A stretch of DNA of 53,085 nt from Betaproteobacteria bacterium (GCA_016868105.1 VGIA01000004.1:1-53085); one strand, 5' to 3'; numbered from the stretch's first letter, positions 16,907-25,628 are shown. Notes: generated by a model not told the origin, from the letters alone. A program made the numbers and translations.

Positions 16907-18097
16907 CTACAGCGCGGCTCCGCAGGCCATCATGCGCTCGATCGCGTCATCCGCATAGCCCGCTTGCCGCAGGATCTCCCGTGTGTGCTCCCCCAGCTGC
17001 GGCGCGTGGCGCCGGTACGCCGGCGGCGACTCCGACCACTCGCTGGGCACCGCCATGGTGCGGATGCGGCCCTCGGTGGGGTGCTCCCGCTCCTGGAAGT
17101 AGCCGATCGCGGCCAGGTGCGGGTCGGCCAGGATGTCCTGCAGCGAATTCATCTTCTGCACCGGGATGTCGGCCGCTTCCAGCGCCGCGAGCCACTCCGC
17201 GGTGCCGCGCTTCGCGATCTCTTCCGCGACCATGGAGTAGGCCCCCTGGTAATCGCGGCTGCGCGCTTCCTGGGTGGCGTAGCGCGGATCCTGCTGCAGG
17301 TCCGGCCGGCCGATGACGCCGAAGAACGCCTGCCACTGCTTGTCGTTGTAGACCAGCACGCAGAGGTAGCCGTCCTTCGTCCGGTAGGGGCGGCGCTCCT
17401 TGGCGAGCATCCGCCCGTAGCCCGGCGGCGCGGTGGGCGGCACGTAGGTCTGCCCGCCCAGGTGCTCGCCCAGCACCGACTGCAGCAGGCTCTCGAACAT
17501 CGGCACGTCCACGCGCTGGCCCAGGCCGGTCTTCTCCCGGCGGTAGAGCGCGGCGCAGACCGCGTTGGCCATGTGCAGGCCGACCGAGCGGTCGGCGATG
17601 ATCACCGGCGTGTAGCGCGGGGACTCGGCGCCGGCCGCCTCGGCGAGCCAGGGAAGGCCGGCGGCGCCCTGGATCAAGTCGTCGTAGGCGGCCTTGGCAG
17701 CATAGGGTCCGCGCTGCGAATAGCCGAAGCCGCCGAGGTAGATGAGGCGCGGGTTCACCGCCCTTACCTCGTCATAGGACAGCCCGAGCCGCGCCATCGC
17801 CTGCGGGCGGATGTTGTAGACCAGCACGTCGGCGGTCTTCGCCAGCGCGAGGCACGCTTCGCGCGCCGCGGGCTGCTTGAGGTCCAGCACGATGGAGCGC
17901 TTGTTGCGGTTGGCGTTGAGGAAGATGTGCCCCATTGCCCTGGAGCGCAGCGGCGCGTTGTATCGCATGACGTCACCCTCGGGGGGCTCGACCTTGATCA
18001 CGTCGGCGCCGAAATCGGCCAGGATCTGGGTGGCGTAGGGACCCATCACCACCGTGGTGAGGTCGAGCACGCGCACGCCGTCGAGGGGGCCGCTCAT
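16907..18097 (-). CDS. CaiB/BaiF family (class III) CoA-transferase
   Basis: This cytoplasmic enzyme moves CoA between carboxylic acids; the substrate is not evident. It has 396 residues. The N-terminus MSGPLDGVRVLDLTTVVMGPYATQILADFGADVIKVEPPEGD is diagnostic of the family. NRNKRSIVLDLKQP follows, then the region VIIADRSVGLHMANAVCAALYRREKTGLGQ, which carries the expected catalytic Asp. The C-terminal part has DIPVQKMNSLQDILADPHLAAIGYF. The ATG at 18095-18097 starts nine bases after ptsI ends, although no strong ribosome site is visible. Close linkage to the PTS genes does not by itself indicate a functional tie. Confidence 0.92.
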   Translation of the reverse strand: MSGPLDGVRVLDLTTVVMGPYATQILADFGADVIKVEPPEGDVMRYNAPLRSRAMGHIFLNANRNKRSIVLDLKQPAAREACLALAKTADVLVYNIRPQAMARLGLSYDEVRAVNPRLIYLGGFGYSQRGPYAAKAAYDDLIQGAAGLPWLAEAAGAESPRYTPVIIADRSVGLHMANAVCAALYRREKTGLGQRVDVPMFESLLQSVLGEHLGGQTYVPPTAPPGYGRMLAKERRPYRTKDGYLCVLVYNDKQWQAFFGVIGRPDLQQDPRYATQEARSRDYQGAYSMVAEEIAKRGTAEWLAALEAADIPVQKMNSLQDILADPHLAAIGYFQEREHPTEGRIRTMAVPSEWSESPPAYRRHAPQLGEHTREILRQAGYADDAIERMMACGAAL

Positions 18098-18105
18098 GGC
18101 TAGGC

Positions 18106-19833
18106 TCAGGCGTTCAGCTTCGCCAGCAGCACCCGCGCCCTGGCCGGGTCCGGCTGGCGCAGCACGCGCTGCGCCAGCGGCTGCGCCTGGGCCAGATTCG
18201 TCCTCAGCACGCGCTCCTTGATCGCCAGCAGCTGCGCCGGGTGCATGGAGAAGTTGCGCAGGCCAAGGCCGAGCAGGAGCCGCACCAGCGAGGGCTCGCC
18301 CGCCATCTCGCCGCACACCGCCACCGGGGTGCCGGCGCGGTTGGCGGTCCGGATCACCTGCGCGATCAGGTGCAGCACCGCCGGGTGCAGCGGGTCGTAC
18401 AGGTGCGCCACCGCGTCGTCGGTGCGGTCGATGGCGAGGGTGTACTGGATCAGGTCGTTGGTGCCCAGCGACAGGAAGTCCAGCTTCTTCATGAACATCG
18501 GCAGCGCCAGCGCGGCGGCCGGGATCTCGATCATGCCGCCCACTTCCACCCCGGGCTCGTAGGCAAGGCCCTTGTCCTGCAGCTGCTGGCGCGCCTGCTT
18601 CACCAGCGCCAGCGCCTGCGCGATCTCGTGCGCGTGCGCCAGCATCGGCAGCAGGATCCTGACGCAGCCGAACTTCGAGGCGCGCAGGATGGCGCGCAGC
18701 TGGGCCAGGAACACCTGCGGCTCGGCCAGGCAGTAGCGGATGGCGCGCAGGCCGAGCGCAGGATTGGGCATGTGCGGCTGCGCGCCGCCGCCGATTGCCT
18801 TGTCGGCGCCGATGTCGAGCGTCCGGATCACCACCGGCGCGCCTTGCATGGCGCGGGCGACGTCGCGGTAGGCCTCGAACTGCTCGTCCTCCGAGGGCAG
18901 GTCCTTGCGGTTCATGAACAGGAACTCGGTGCGAAACAGGCCAATGCCCATGGCGCCGGCTTCCTTCACCTCCACGGTGTCCTGCGGCAGCTCGATGTTG
19001 GCGAACAATTCCACCGGGGTGCCGTCCAGGGTCGCCGAGGGCGTGCTGCGCAGGCGCTTCAGCTTTTGCCGCTCCAGGCCGTGCTGCGACTGGCGCAGGC
19101 GGTATTCCGCCAGCACCAGGGGGTCGGGATCGACCACCAGCACGCCCTGGGTGCCGTCCACGATCAGGGTGTCGCCCTCGCGGATCATGTCGCGCGCGTG
19201 ATGCAGGCCGACGATGGCGGGGATGTCCAGGCTCCTAGCGACGATCGCGGTGTGCGAGGTGACCCCGCCGACGTCGGTGACGAAGGCGCCGAAGCGATGG
19301 CGCTTGAAGAGCAGCATGTCCGCGGGCGACAGGTCGTGCGCCACCACGATCAAGTCCTTCTCCGCCGAGGGCGGCGGCTCGGGCAGGCTCTGGCCGCCGG
19401 CCAGGGCCTTGAGGAGGCGTTCCACCGCCTGCTCGATGTCCTGGCGGCGCTCGCGCAGGTAGGCGTCCTCCATGGCCTCGAACTGCTCGGCCAGCTTCTC
19501 CATTTGCTGCACCAGCGCCCACTCGGCATTGCAGCGCCGCTCGCGGATCAGCGCCTTGGGCGCCTGCGACAGGGAGGAGTCATCCAGGATCATGCGGTGC
19601 AGGTTGATGAAGGCGCCGAATTCCCCGGGCGCCCCGCGCGGGATCTGGTTCTCCAGCGCCGAGAGCTCCTGCTTGGCGCGCGCGATGGCGGCCTCGAGGC
19701 GGAAGATCTCCCCCTGCACCGCGTTGTCCGGGATCTCGTAGTGCGCCACCTCCATCCGCGCGCTGGACACCAGGTGCGCCTGGCCGATGCTGATGCCGGC
19801 CGAGACCGGCGCGCCGTGGAGGACGAAGTTCAT
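18106..19833 (-). CDS. ptsI: Phosphoenolpyruvate-protein phosphotransferase (PTS enzyme I)
   Basis: This cytoplasmic enzyme transfers phosphate from PEP to HPr. It has 575 residues. The phosphorylated His194 lies in GGVTSHTAIVARSLDIPAIVGL. The PEP-binding signature LSLGTNDLIQYTLAIDRTDD and the active-site Cys in VCGEMAGEPSLVRLLLGLG are intact, as is FRTEFLFMNRKDLPSEDEQ. It follows ptsH by ten bases on the minus strand. With only an EIIA and HPr beside it and no sugar permease, this is probably a regulatory PTS, as in many betaproteobacteria. Confidence 0.97.
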   Translation of the reverse strand: MNFVLHGAPVSAGISIGQAHLVSSARMEVAHYEIPDNAVQGEIFRLEAAIARAKQELSALENQIPRGAPGEFGAFINLHRMILDDSSLSQAPKALIRERRCNAEWALVQQMEKLAEQFEAMEDAYLRERRQDIEQAVERLLKALAGGQSLPEPPPSAEKDLIVVAHDLSPADMLLFKRHRFGAFVTDVGGVTSHTAIVARSLDIPAIVGLHHARDMIREGDTLIVDGTQGVLVVDPDPLVLAEYRLRQSQHGLERQKLKRLRSTPSATLDGTPVELFANIELPQDTVEVKEAGAMGIGLFRTEFLFMNRKDLPSEDEQFEAYRDVARAMQGAPVVIRTLDIGADKAIGGGAQPHMPNPALGLRAIRYCLAEPQVFLAQLRAILRASKFGCVRILLPMLAHAHEIAQALALVKQARQQLQDKGLAYEPGVEVGGMIEIPAAALALPMFMKKLDFLSLGTNDLIQYTLAIDRTDDAVAHLYDPLHPAVLHLIAQVIRTANRAGTPVAVCGEMAGEPSLVRLLLGLGLRNFSMHPAQLLAIKERVLRTNLAQAQPLAQRVLRQPDPARARVLLAKLNA

Positions 19834-19843
19834 GCCCCGGCCT

Positions 19844-20113
19844 TCACTCGCCTTCGTCGAACTTGTCGGCGATCAGCTTGCGCAGCGCCGCCAGCGCCTC
19901 GGCCTCGCCCTCGCCGCTGGCCTCGATGGTGAGGCGCGCGCCCTTGCCCGCGGCCAGCATCATCACGCCCATGATGCTCTTGGCGTTCACGCGCCGGCCG
20001 TTCCTCTCCAGCCAGATCTCGCAGGCGTAGGCGCTCGCGGCCTGCGTCAGCTTGGCCGAGGCGCGCGCATGCAGCCCCAGCGTGTTGACGATCTCGACCT
20101 CAATGCTCGCCAT
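19844..20113 (-). CDS. ptsH: Phosphocarrier protein HPr
   Basis: This small carrier passes phosphate from enzyme I to EIIA. It has 89 residues. His15 lies in NTLGLHARASAKL, and the regulatory Ser46 lies in KSIMGVMMLAAGKG, the site used by HPr kinase in species that have one. It lies between the EIIA gene (four bases upstream) and ptsI, so the three are co-transcribed with gshB and gshA. Its sequence is typical of the betaproteobacterial HPr of the regulatory PTS. Confidence 0.97.
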   Translation of the reverse strand: MASIEVEIVNTLGLHARASAKLTQAASAYACEIWLERNGRRVNAKSIMGVMMLAAGKGARLTIEASGEGEAEALAALRKLIADKFDEGE

Positions 20114-20117
20114 TGCA

Positions 20118-20507
20118 TCAGTCCCGCGTCATATGCAGCACGCCCTCGGTGCCCCCCGACAAGGTCTTCTGCACCATCACTTGCAGGCCCTTGTCGCGGT
20201 AGGTGAGCGCGCGCACCAGCATCGGCAGGTTGACCCCGGAGACGCCCTCGACGCGACCCGGGTCGAGCAGCCTGAGGGCGATGTTGCCCGGCGTGGCGCC
20301 GTAGATGTCGGTGAGCACCAGCACCCCGCCGCCGTCGTCCAGCTCGCGCACCAGGCCCTGCGCCAGGCTGAACATCGCCTCCGGGTCGTCGTGCACCGTG
20401 ACCCCGACCTGGCGCAGGCGCAGCGGGCGCCTGCCCAGCACATGGCTTGCGGAATGGATCAGCGCCTCGCCGAAGGCGCCGTGGGCGACGATGAGGACGC
20501 CGATCAT
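20118..20507 (-). CDS. PTS system mannose-type EIIA component
   Basis: This 129-residue protein of the EIIA(Man) fold accepts phosphate from HPr on a His near the N-terminus (MIGVLIVAHGAFGEAL, His9). The core has GVLVLTDIYGATPGNIALRLL and the ending EGVLHMTRD. The ATG at 20505-20507 overlaps the gshB stop by four bases (ATGA); the frame continues upstream inside gshB but is not conserved there. There is no EIIB, EIIC or EIID in the window. The likely role is signalling of the PEP/pyruvate state rather than sugar import, which is inference from known betaproteobacterial PTS sets. Confidence 0.93.
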   Translation of the reverse strand: MIGVLIVAHGAFGEALIHSASHVLGRRPLRLRQVGVTVHDDPEAMFSLAQGLVRELDDGGGVLVLTDIYGATPGNIALRLLDPGRVEGVSGVNLPMLVRALTYRDKGLQVMVQKTLSGGTEGVLHMTRD

Positions 20508-21454
20508 GGCCCGGCCTTGACCCTTGACTCCAGCGCGGCGATGAACTGTCCCGAGACGTCGTGCCCGGTCTGGTCCTGGATCTCGCGAAAGCACGTCGGG
20601 CTGGTGACGTTGACCTCGGTGAGGAAATCGCCGATCACGTCCAGCCCCACCAGCAGCAGGCCGCGCGCGGCCAGCGCCGGGGCCACCGCCTCGGCGATGG
20701 CGCGGTCGCGCGCCGACAGCGGCTGCGCCACGCCGCGGCCGCCGGCGGCGAGGTTGGCGCGCGTCTCGCCGGGCTTGGCGATGCGCGCGAGCGAATACGG
20801 CACCACCGCGCCGTCGATGAGCAGGATGCGCTTGTCGCCGGCGGCGATCTCGGGGATGTAGCGCTGCGCCATCACCGAGCGCGCGCCGCCCTGCGCCATC
20901 ACCTCCAGGATGGCGTTGCGGTTCGGGTCGCCGCCGCGGACGCGGAAGATGCTCTCCCCGCCCATGGAATCCAGGCGCTTGAGGATGACGTCGTGCTGCT
21001 GGTCGATGAACGCCTGCAGGCGCTCGGGCTCGCGCGCCACCAGGGTGGGCGCGATCAGGCCGGGAAACTCGAGGATGCCGATCTTCTCGTTGGCGTCGCG
21101 CACCGCCGCCGGGCGGTTGAACACCCGCGCGCCTTCGCGCTCGGCCATGGACAGCAGCCAGGTGCTGGTGACGTACTCCAGGTCGAACGGCGGGTCCTTG
21201 CGCATCAGCACCGCGTCAAACCCGGCGAGGACGCCGTCCTGCGGCTCATCGGCGCTGTACCAGTCCTCATCGTCATTGGTGAGCGCGATGCGGGCGGCGC
21301 GGGCACGCACCGCGCCGGCCTCGAAGCGCAGGCTGTCGGTGCCGCAGACATGGACCGCGTGGCCGCGCGCCTGCGCCGCGCGCATCATCGCCACGGTGGT
21401 GTCCTTGTAGGCGTGCAGCGACGCCGGCGGGTCGATGATGAAAAGAAACTTCAC
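20504..21454 (-). CDS. gshB: Glutathione synthetase
   Basis: This ATP-grasp ligase joins gamma-glutamylcysteine and glycine. It has 316 residues from a GTG start at 21452-21454 that overlaps the gshA stop (GTGA). The start gives MKFLFIIDPPASLHAYKDTTVAMMRAAQARGH, the classic N-terminus. Further motifs are VLMRKDPPFDLEYVTSTWLL, VILKRLDSMGGESIFRV and LLVGLDVIGDFLTEVNVTSPTC, the ATP-grasp metal site. The reading frame stays open far upstream inside gshA, but only the GTG start yields the family's length. It is in an operon with gshA before it and EIIA after it. Confidence 0.97.
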   Translation of the reverse strand: MKFLFIIDPPASLHAYKDTTVAMMRAAQARGHAVHVCGTDSLRFEAGAVRARAARIALTNDDEDWYSADEPQDGVLAGFDAVLMRKDPPFDLEYVTSTWLLSMAEREGARVFNRPAAVRDANEKIGILEFPGLIAPTLVAREPERLQAFIDQQHDVILKRLDSMGGESIFRVRGGDPNRNAILEVMAQGGARSVMAQRYIPEIAAGDKRILLIDGAVVPYSLARIAKPGETRANLAAGGRGVAQPLSARDRAIAEAVAPALAARGLLLVGLDVIGDFLTEVNVTSPTCFREIQDQTGHDVSGQFIAALESRVKAGP

Positions 21455-22731
21455 GCGGTCGGCGCGGCGCGCTCCAGCTCCAGCGCCGCGCCCGCTGCGG
21501 CCAGCCGGCCGACCACGCCGTAGGCGTAGAAGCGGTTGGGCGGCGCATCGCACGATGCGCGCGGGTCGGGCAGGGTGCAGGATTCGGCGAAGGCGAGCGG
21601 CACGAAGTGCATGCCGGGGGCGTTCAGGTTGTCCTCGGCGCCGCGTGCGCCGTGCACGCGGTAGAAGCCGCCGATGACGTGCTGGCCGATCATGTAGACC
21701 ACCGGCTCGGCGACCTTGTCCTCGATGCGCTCGACGGTGTGCACGCCCTCCTGGATGATGACGTTGCTCACCACCAGGCCTTCCTTCACCACCGCCATCT
21801 TGTTGCGCTGCTTGCGGTTGAGGTCGCGCACCTCGCTTGCGTCGCGCACCATCATCACGCCCATGCCGTAGGTGCCGGCGTCGGCCTTGACCGCGACGTA
21901 GGGCGTGTCCCGGATACCGTACTCCAGGTACTTGATGCGGATCTTCTCCAGCAGCATGGAGACGTTCGAGGCGAGGCACTCCTCGCCGGCGCGCGCCTGG
22001 AAGTCGATCTCGCCGCACTGCGCGTGGTAGGGGTTCACCAGCCAGGGGTCGATTCTGAGCAGCTGCGCGAAGTCCGCCGCGACCTCGTCGTAGGCGTGGA
22101 AATGCCGCGACTTGGTGCGCAGCGCCCAGCCCGCGTGCAGCGGCGGCAGCAGCACCTGCCCGCTGAGGTCGCGCAGGATCTCCGGAATGCCGGACGAGAG
22201 GTCGTTGTTGAGCAGGATGGCGCAGGGGTCGAACCCCTCCAGCCCGAGCCGCGATCCGGCGCGCTTGAGCGGCTCGACCACCAGCTTCTTGCCGCCCGCG
22301 GTCGCCAGCTCGGTGGGCGCGGTGATCTCCGGGTTGAGGCTGCCCAGGCGCACCTCCAGCCCGGTCTGGCGCAGGATGGTCGCCAGCACCGCGACGTTCT
22401 CCAGGTACCAGCGGTTGCGGGTGTGGTTCTCCGGGATGAGCAGCAGGCTCCTCGCTTCGGGGCACAGGCGATCGATGAGCGAGGTCGCCGCCTGCACCGC
22501 GAGCGGGATGAGGGCCGCGTTCAGGTTGTTGAAGCCGCCCGGGAAGAGATTGGTGTCCACCGGCGCCAGCTTGAAGCCGGAATTGCGCAGGTCCACCGAG
22601 GTGTAGAACGGGGACTCGTGCGCCTGCCAGCGCAGGCGGAACCAGCGCTCGATGGCGCTGGAGCCCTCCAGGATCCGCTGCTCCAGCTCGAGCAGCGGGC
22701 CGTGCAGGGCGGTGGTGAGATGCGGAACCAA
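21451..22731 (-). CDS. gshA: Glutamate-cysteine ligase (betaproteobacterial type)
   Basis: This enzyme makes gamma-glutamylcysteine, the first step of glutathione synthesis. It has 426 residues, of the type found in Betaproteobacteria rather than the E. coli form. Landmarks are YTSVDLRNSGFKLAPVDTNLFPGGFNNL, SLLLIPENHTRNRWYLENV, YVAVKADAGTYGMGVMMV and IIQEGVHTVERI. It is the first gene of gshA-gshB-EIIA-ptsH-ptsI, with coupled overlaps. The cytochrome c gene just upstream ends nine bases before its start, so transcription may begin further up. Confidence 0.95.
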   Translation of the reverse strand: MVPHLTTALHGPLLELEQRILEGSSAIERWFRLRWQAHESPFYTSVDLRNSGFKLAPVDTNLFPGGFNNLNAALIPLAVQAATSLIDRLCPEARSLLLIPENHTRNRWYLENVAVLATILRQTGLEVRLGSLNPEITAPTELATAGGKKLVVEPLKRAGSRLGLEGFDPCAILLNNDLSSGIPEILRDLSGQVLLPPLHAGWALRTKSRHFHAYDEVAADFAQLLRIDPWLVNPYHAQCGEIDFQARAGEECLASNVSMLLEKIRIKYLEYGIRDTPYVAVKADAGTYGMGVMMVRDASEVRDLNRKQRNKMAVVKEGLVVSNVIIQEGVHTVERIEDKVAEPVVYMIGQHVIGGFYRVHGARGAEDNLNAPGMHFVPLAFAESCTLPDPRASCDAPPNRFYAYGVVGRLAAAGAALELERAAPTA

Positions 22732-22739
22732 GCCCGGGC

Positions 22740-23276
22740 TTATTTCTTGGCGGCGGGCTTGGCGGCGCCTCGGTCCGGGGCGGCCGCGGGCTCCTTCAGG
22801 TTGCCGCCAGCCTGGTTGGCCATGTGGATGATGGCGCGCGTGAGTTCCAGGTCGGTCGCCTCTGCGGCGCCCGCCCGCGGCGGCATGGCGCCCTTGCCGG
22901 CGATCACCGCCTTCAGCATCTCGGGCAGGCCGCGCTTGATGGCCGGCGCCCAGGCGGCCTGGTCGCCCAGCTTGGGCGCGTTGGCGACGCCGGCGGTGTG
23001 GCAGCCAGCGCAGACCGTCTTCACCAGTTCCTCGCCGCTGCGCTGGGCCGCGCCGGCGGCCGGGCCGGCAGCGCCGAACTCGAGGCGCCCCACAGGCTGG
23101 ATGCGGGCGGCGACCGCCTCGGGCGTCATGGCGCCGGGGTCCGCTTTCGGCTTGTTGGTCACCAGGTTCACGATCATGATGATGCCGAAGATCGACACCA
23201 CCAACGACAACACCACGACCGTGATCAGCTGCTGCCGCGTCTTGATGAAGGAGGAATGTTTATCGTGCTCGGCCAT
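22740..23276 (-). CDS. Membrane-anchored cytochrome c5-like protein
   Basis: This 178-residue class I cytochrome c has an N-terminal membrane anchor (LITVVVLSLVVSIFGIIMIVNLV, about residues 16-40). It has one haem site CAGCH (VKTVCAGCHTAGVANAPKLG), a distal-ligand region GAMPPRAGAAEATDLEL, and an Ala/Lys/Pro tail. It would carry electrons on the periplasmic face of the inner membrane, possibly to an oxidase. The ATG at 23274-23276 has AGGGGG seven bases upstream, which decides the start over an in-frame extension that would cross toward the tRNA gene. It is probably co-transcribed with gshA. Confidence 0.92.
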   Translation of the reverse strand: MAEHDKHSSFIKTRQQLITVVVLSLVVSIFGIIMIVNLVTNKPKADPGAMTPEAVAARIQPVGRLEFGAAGPAAGAAQRSGEELVKTVCAGCHTAGVANAPKLGDQAAWAPAIKRGLPEMLKAVIAGKGAMPPRAGAAEATDLELTRAIIHMANQAGGNLKEPAAAPDRGAAKPAAKK

Positions 23277-23337
23277 GCGGTCGCCCCCTGGGCGCTGCTG
23301 CTGGTAAAATGCTGATTTTAGCGCCACTTCCAGCGCA

Positions 23338-23414
23338 GCGCCCGTAGCTCAGCGGATCAGAGTATTGGCCTCCGAAGCCAAGGGTCGTGGGTTCGAATCC
23401 CGCCGGGCGCGCCA
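23338..23414 (+). tRNA. tRNA-Arg (anticodon CCG)
   Basis: A complete cloverleaf is readable: acceptor GCGCCCG pairs with CGGGCGC, the anticodon stem is TTGGC/GCCAA with loop CTCCGAA (anticodon CCG at 23372-23374), and the T-arm contains GGTTCGAATCC. The discriminator G is followed by an encoded CCA. A short T-run follows. It reads codon CGG. It marks the left edge of the accessory segment, and tRNA 3' ends are common integration targets. Confidence 0.97.
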
Positions 23415-23982
23415 CTTTTTCAGGCTTGCGCGCTTTGGCAGGTGGCCATGGACGCGAAGCCCTGATGCGCGGGGGATCGCCGTCCCGAGACCCCGTTACA
23501 CGATCGCAGGCCGCGCCGCGGGGCATTGATCACTTGTGCGCCTTTCCTTGGCGCCGCGCCTGCGCGCATGCGCGGTGCCATGGATACCGGCGAGTGCCTG
23601 CGGGTCATGCTCCTTCGCCCGGGGGGCTCGCGCAAAGGGGCGCCAGGCAAATAAAAATTTCCGCCCCTAGGCTGCATTTATCTCCAGCATAATCAAGGGC
23701 TAATCAACCTTCGCCAGCAGCTCGACGTAGCGATCTCGAGGATTCTTGACAAAATATTAAGGGCATCCAACACTGCCTGTGTTTTCCGCTGCCCGCAGAA
23801 AAAACAAGGCCGGGGCAGGCGTGGGTGAGCGAAACAACCAGCAGTGTAGTAGGCAAGCAAGTGCCCGGAAAAATCTGCCCGGCCGGGTTCGAGCAACATT
23901 GAAGGCGGTCGGCGCACGCGGCAGGGCGGACCGGCGCCGGTATTAGCCTGAGCACGAAGTAAACAGAAAGGAGGAGCTACAT
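23415..23982. other. 568-base gap between tRNA-Arg and the YeiH-type gene; no gene recognised
   Basis: No convincing gene is seen. GC drops noticeably from about 23640. A TTGACA lies at 23746-23751 reading right, but the 17-bp-spaced hexamer AACACT is a poor -10, so the promoter is uncertain. On the minus strand a 17-codon string ends VKNPRDRYVELLAKVD with a stop at 23700-23702; it looks like the natural C-terminus of a lost gene but I cannot name it. TGTTTTC...GAAAAAACA (about 23778-23806) can form a weak hairpin. No integrase and no repeat of the tRNA end were found by eye. Confidence 0.5.
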
Positions 23983-25500
23983 ATGGCTGCGCAAAAATGG
24001 CGTACCGAAGACTGGATCGCGGTCTATCTCGGCGGGGTGATCATCGCGGTCATCATTGCCGCCTTCAGCTGGAAACTCTTCGACTTGCGCGATGTCGTGT
24101 CCACCTTCCGGTGGACCACCGACGCCCAGATCGCGCAGAGCACGCCGGGCTGGATCAGCGCCCTCGACACCGTGATCAAGGATGCCACGGCCAAGGATCA
24201 GAAAGCGATACTGAGCCCAGCCACGGCGCTCAGGGAAGCACTGCAAAAAGCAGACCGGAAAGCGATCGACAAAGCCGGCCGTGCACTGGAAAAAGTCGGC
24301 GGCCGGTCGGTCGCGGGCGCGCTGGGCCGGGAGATACGCGGGCATGCCGGCTCCGAGGTCTCGAAGGTGTTCGCCTGGGACAACATCTCCAAGGTCCTCT
24401 ACGTGGGGATCGCCTGGCTCATCGTCGCGGCCATCGGATTCAAGGTGCTGGGCGGAAAGGTGGGCGCGTTCATCGTGGGCTTTCCGGTGGTCTTTCTCCT
24501 CGCCTGGCTGTCGCGGTGGCTGGCGGGCAACGGGATATTCATAGACTGGGGCATCGAGTACGTGTTGTTCGCGCTGTTCGTGGGACTGCTGATCAGCAAC
24601 ACGATCGGCACCCCCGACTGGCTCAAGCCGGCCGTGCAGACCGAGTACTACATCAAGACCGGGCTGGTGATCCTGGGGGCCGGACTGCTGTTCCTGGAGA
24701 TATTGCAAGCCGGCGCTTTGGGGATCATCCAGGCGGTCCTGGTGGTGTTCGTCGTCTGGTACGCCTGCTTCTGGATGTGCCGGAAACTCCGGGTCGACGA
24801 TGACTTCGCCGCGATCCTTTCCTCGGGGGTCGCGATTTGCGGTGTCTCGGCCGCTATCGCCACCTGCGGCGCGATCCAGGGCGACAAGAAGAAACTCTCG
24901 TACGTCACCTCGCTGGTGCTGATCGTCGCCGTGCCGATGATGGTAATCATGCCGTGGGTCGTGAAGGCGCTCGAGATCCCGGACCTCGTGGCCGGAGCCT
25001 GGATCGGCGGCACTCTCGATACCAGCGCCTCGGTGGTTGCCGCGGGCGCGTTGATCAGCGATGCCGCCATGAAAACGGGCGTGATCGTGAAATTTTCGCA
25101 GAACGCGCTGATCGGCGTGGCGGCCTTCATCCTCGTGATCTGGTGGACCATGAAGGCGGGCGCGACCACCGGCGAGCGGCCGAGCGCCGGCATCATCTGG
25201 GAGCGATTTCCCAAGTTCGTGCTGGGCTTCCTCGTGGCCTCCGCCATTTTCTCGTTCTTCCTGCCCGACGACGTGGTGAGAGGCACCCGGTCCGCGCTGA
25301 CCGAACTTCGCACGTGGTGGTTCGCGCTGGCGTTCGTGTGCATCGGGCTGGAGACCCGCTTCGTCGAGCTCGCGGGCATGGAAGGCGGTCGTCCGGCGCT
25401 GGCGTTCATCGCGGCACAGGCCCTGAATGTCTTCTGGACGCTGCTGCTGGCCTACCTGCTCTTTGGCGGGTACCTCTTCCCCGTGCCCGATATCAAGTAG
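23983..25500 (+). CDS. YeiH/UPF0324 family transporter (putative sulfate exporter family), N-terminally extended
   Basis: This 505-residue membrane protein has a C-terminal ~350 residues matching the UPF0324 (YeiH) family: GLLISNTIGTPDWLKPAVQTEYYIKTGLVILGAGLLF, ILSSGVAICGVSAAIAT and GAWIGGTLDTSASVVAAGAL. Ordinary members are about 340-350 residues. Here an extra N-terminal part carries one membrane helix (about 12-30) and a ~100-residue helical, charged soluble segment (DTVIKDATAKDQKAIL...KAGRALEKVGG). A strong AGGAGG sits eight bases before the ATG. The family is often labelled a sulfate or sulfite/cysteate exporter, but the substrate is not established. Base composition is lower in GC than the flanking chromosome. 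Confidence 0.85.
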   Translation: MAAQKWRTEDWIAVYLGGVIIAVIIAAFSWKLFDLRDVVSTFRWTTDAQIAQSTPGWISALDTVIKDATAKDQKAILSPATALREALQKADRKAIDKAGRALEKVGGRSVAGALGREIRGHAGSEVSKVFAWDNISKVLYVGIAWLIVAAIGFKVLGGKVGAFIVGFPVVFLLAWLSRWLAGNGIFIDWGIEYVLFALFVGLLISNTIGTPDWLKPAVQTEYYIKTGLVILGAGLLFLEILQAGALGIIQAVLVVFVVWYACFWMCRKLRVDDDFAAILSSGVAICGVSAAIATCGAIQGDKKKLSYVTSLVLIVAVPMMVIMPWVVKALEIPDLVAGAWIGGTLDTSASVVAAGALISDAAMKTGVIVKFSQNALIGVAAFILVIWWTMKAGATTGERPSAGIIWERFPKFVLGFLVASAIFSFFLPDDVVRGTRSALTELRTWWFALAFVCIGLETRFVELAGMEGGRPALAFIAAQALNVFWTLLLAYLLFGGYLFPVPDIK

Positions 25501-25566
25501 GCATCCGGGGTGCGCAACCGCCCGGCTCCTCCGGGCGGAGCCCCCCGCCGGGTTTCGGAATCGCGG

Positions 25567-25593
25567 GCCCCGCGGAAACGCGGGGCTTTTTTT
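25567..25593 (+). terminator. Intrinsic terminator after the YeiH-type gene
   Basis: A perfect 8-bp stem GCCCCGCG/CGCGGGGC closes a GAAA tetraloop and is followed by seven T residues (25587-25593). It is a textbook rho-independent terminator reading right, and also separates this gene from the oxidase cluster converging from the other side. Confidence 0.92.
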
Positions 25594-25628
25594 CGCTCTG
25601 GCCCGGTGCTCGGGTACGTGAAGAGGGC

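Noticed and set aside
23260-23526. Minus-strand 88-codon frame containing ARPAGFEPTTLGFGGQ across the tRNA-Arg
   Set aside because: This is the well-known spurious translation of the complement of a tRNA T-arm and anticodon arm, not a gene.
23693-23955. Two overlapping minus-strand frames of 74 and 83 codons downstream of the tRNA
   Set aside because: No ribosome site, no recognisable motif and unusual Cys/Ser/Arg-rich composition.
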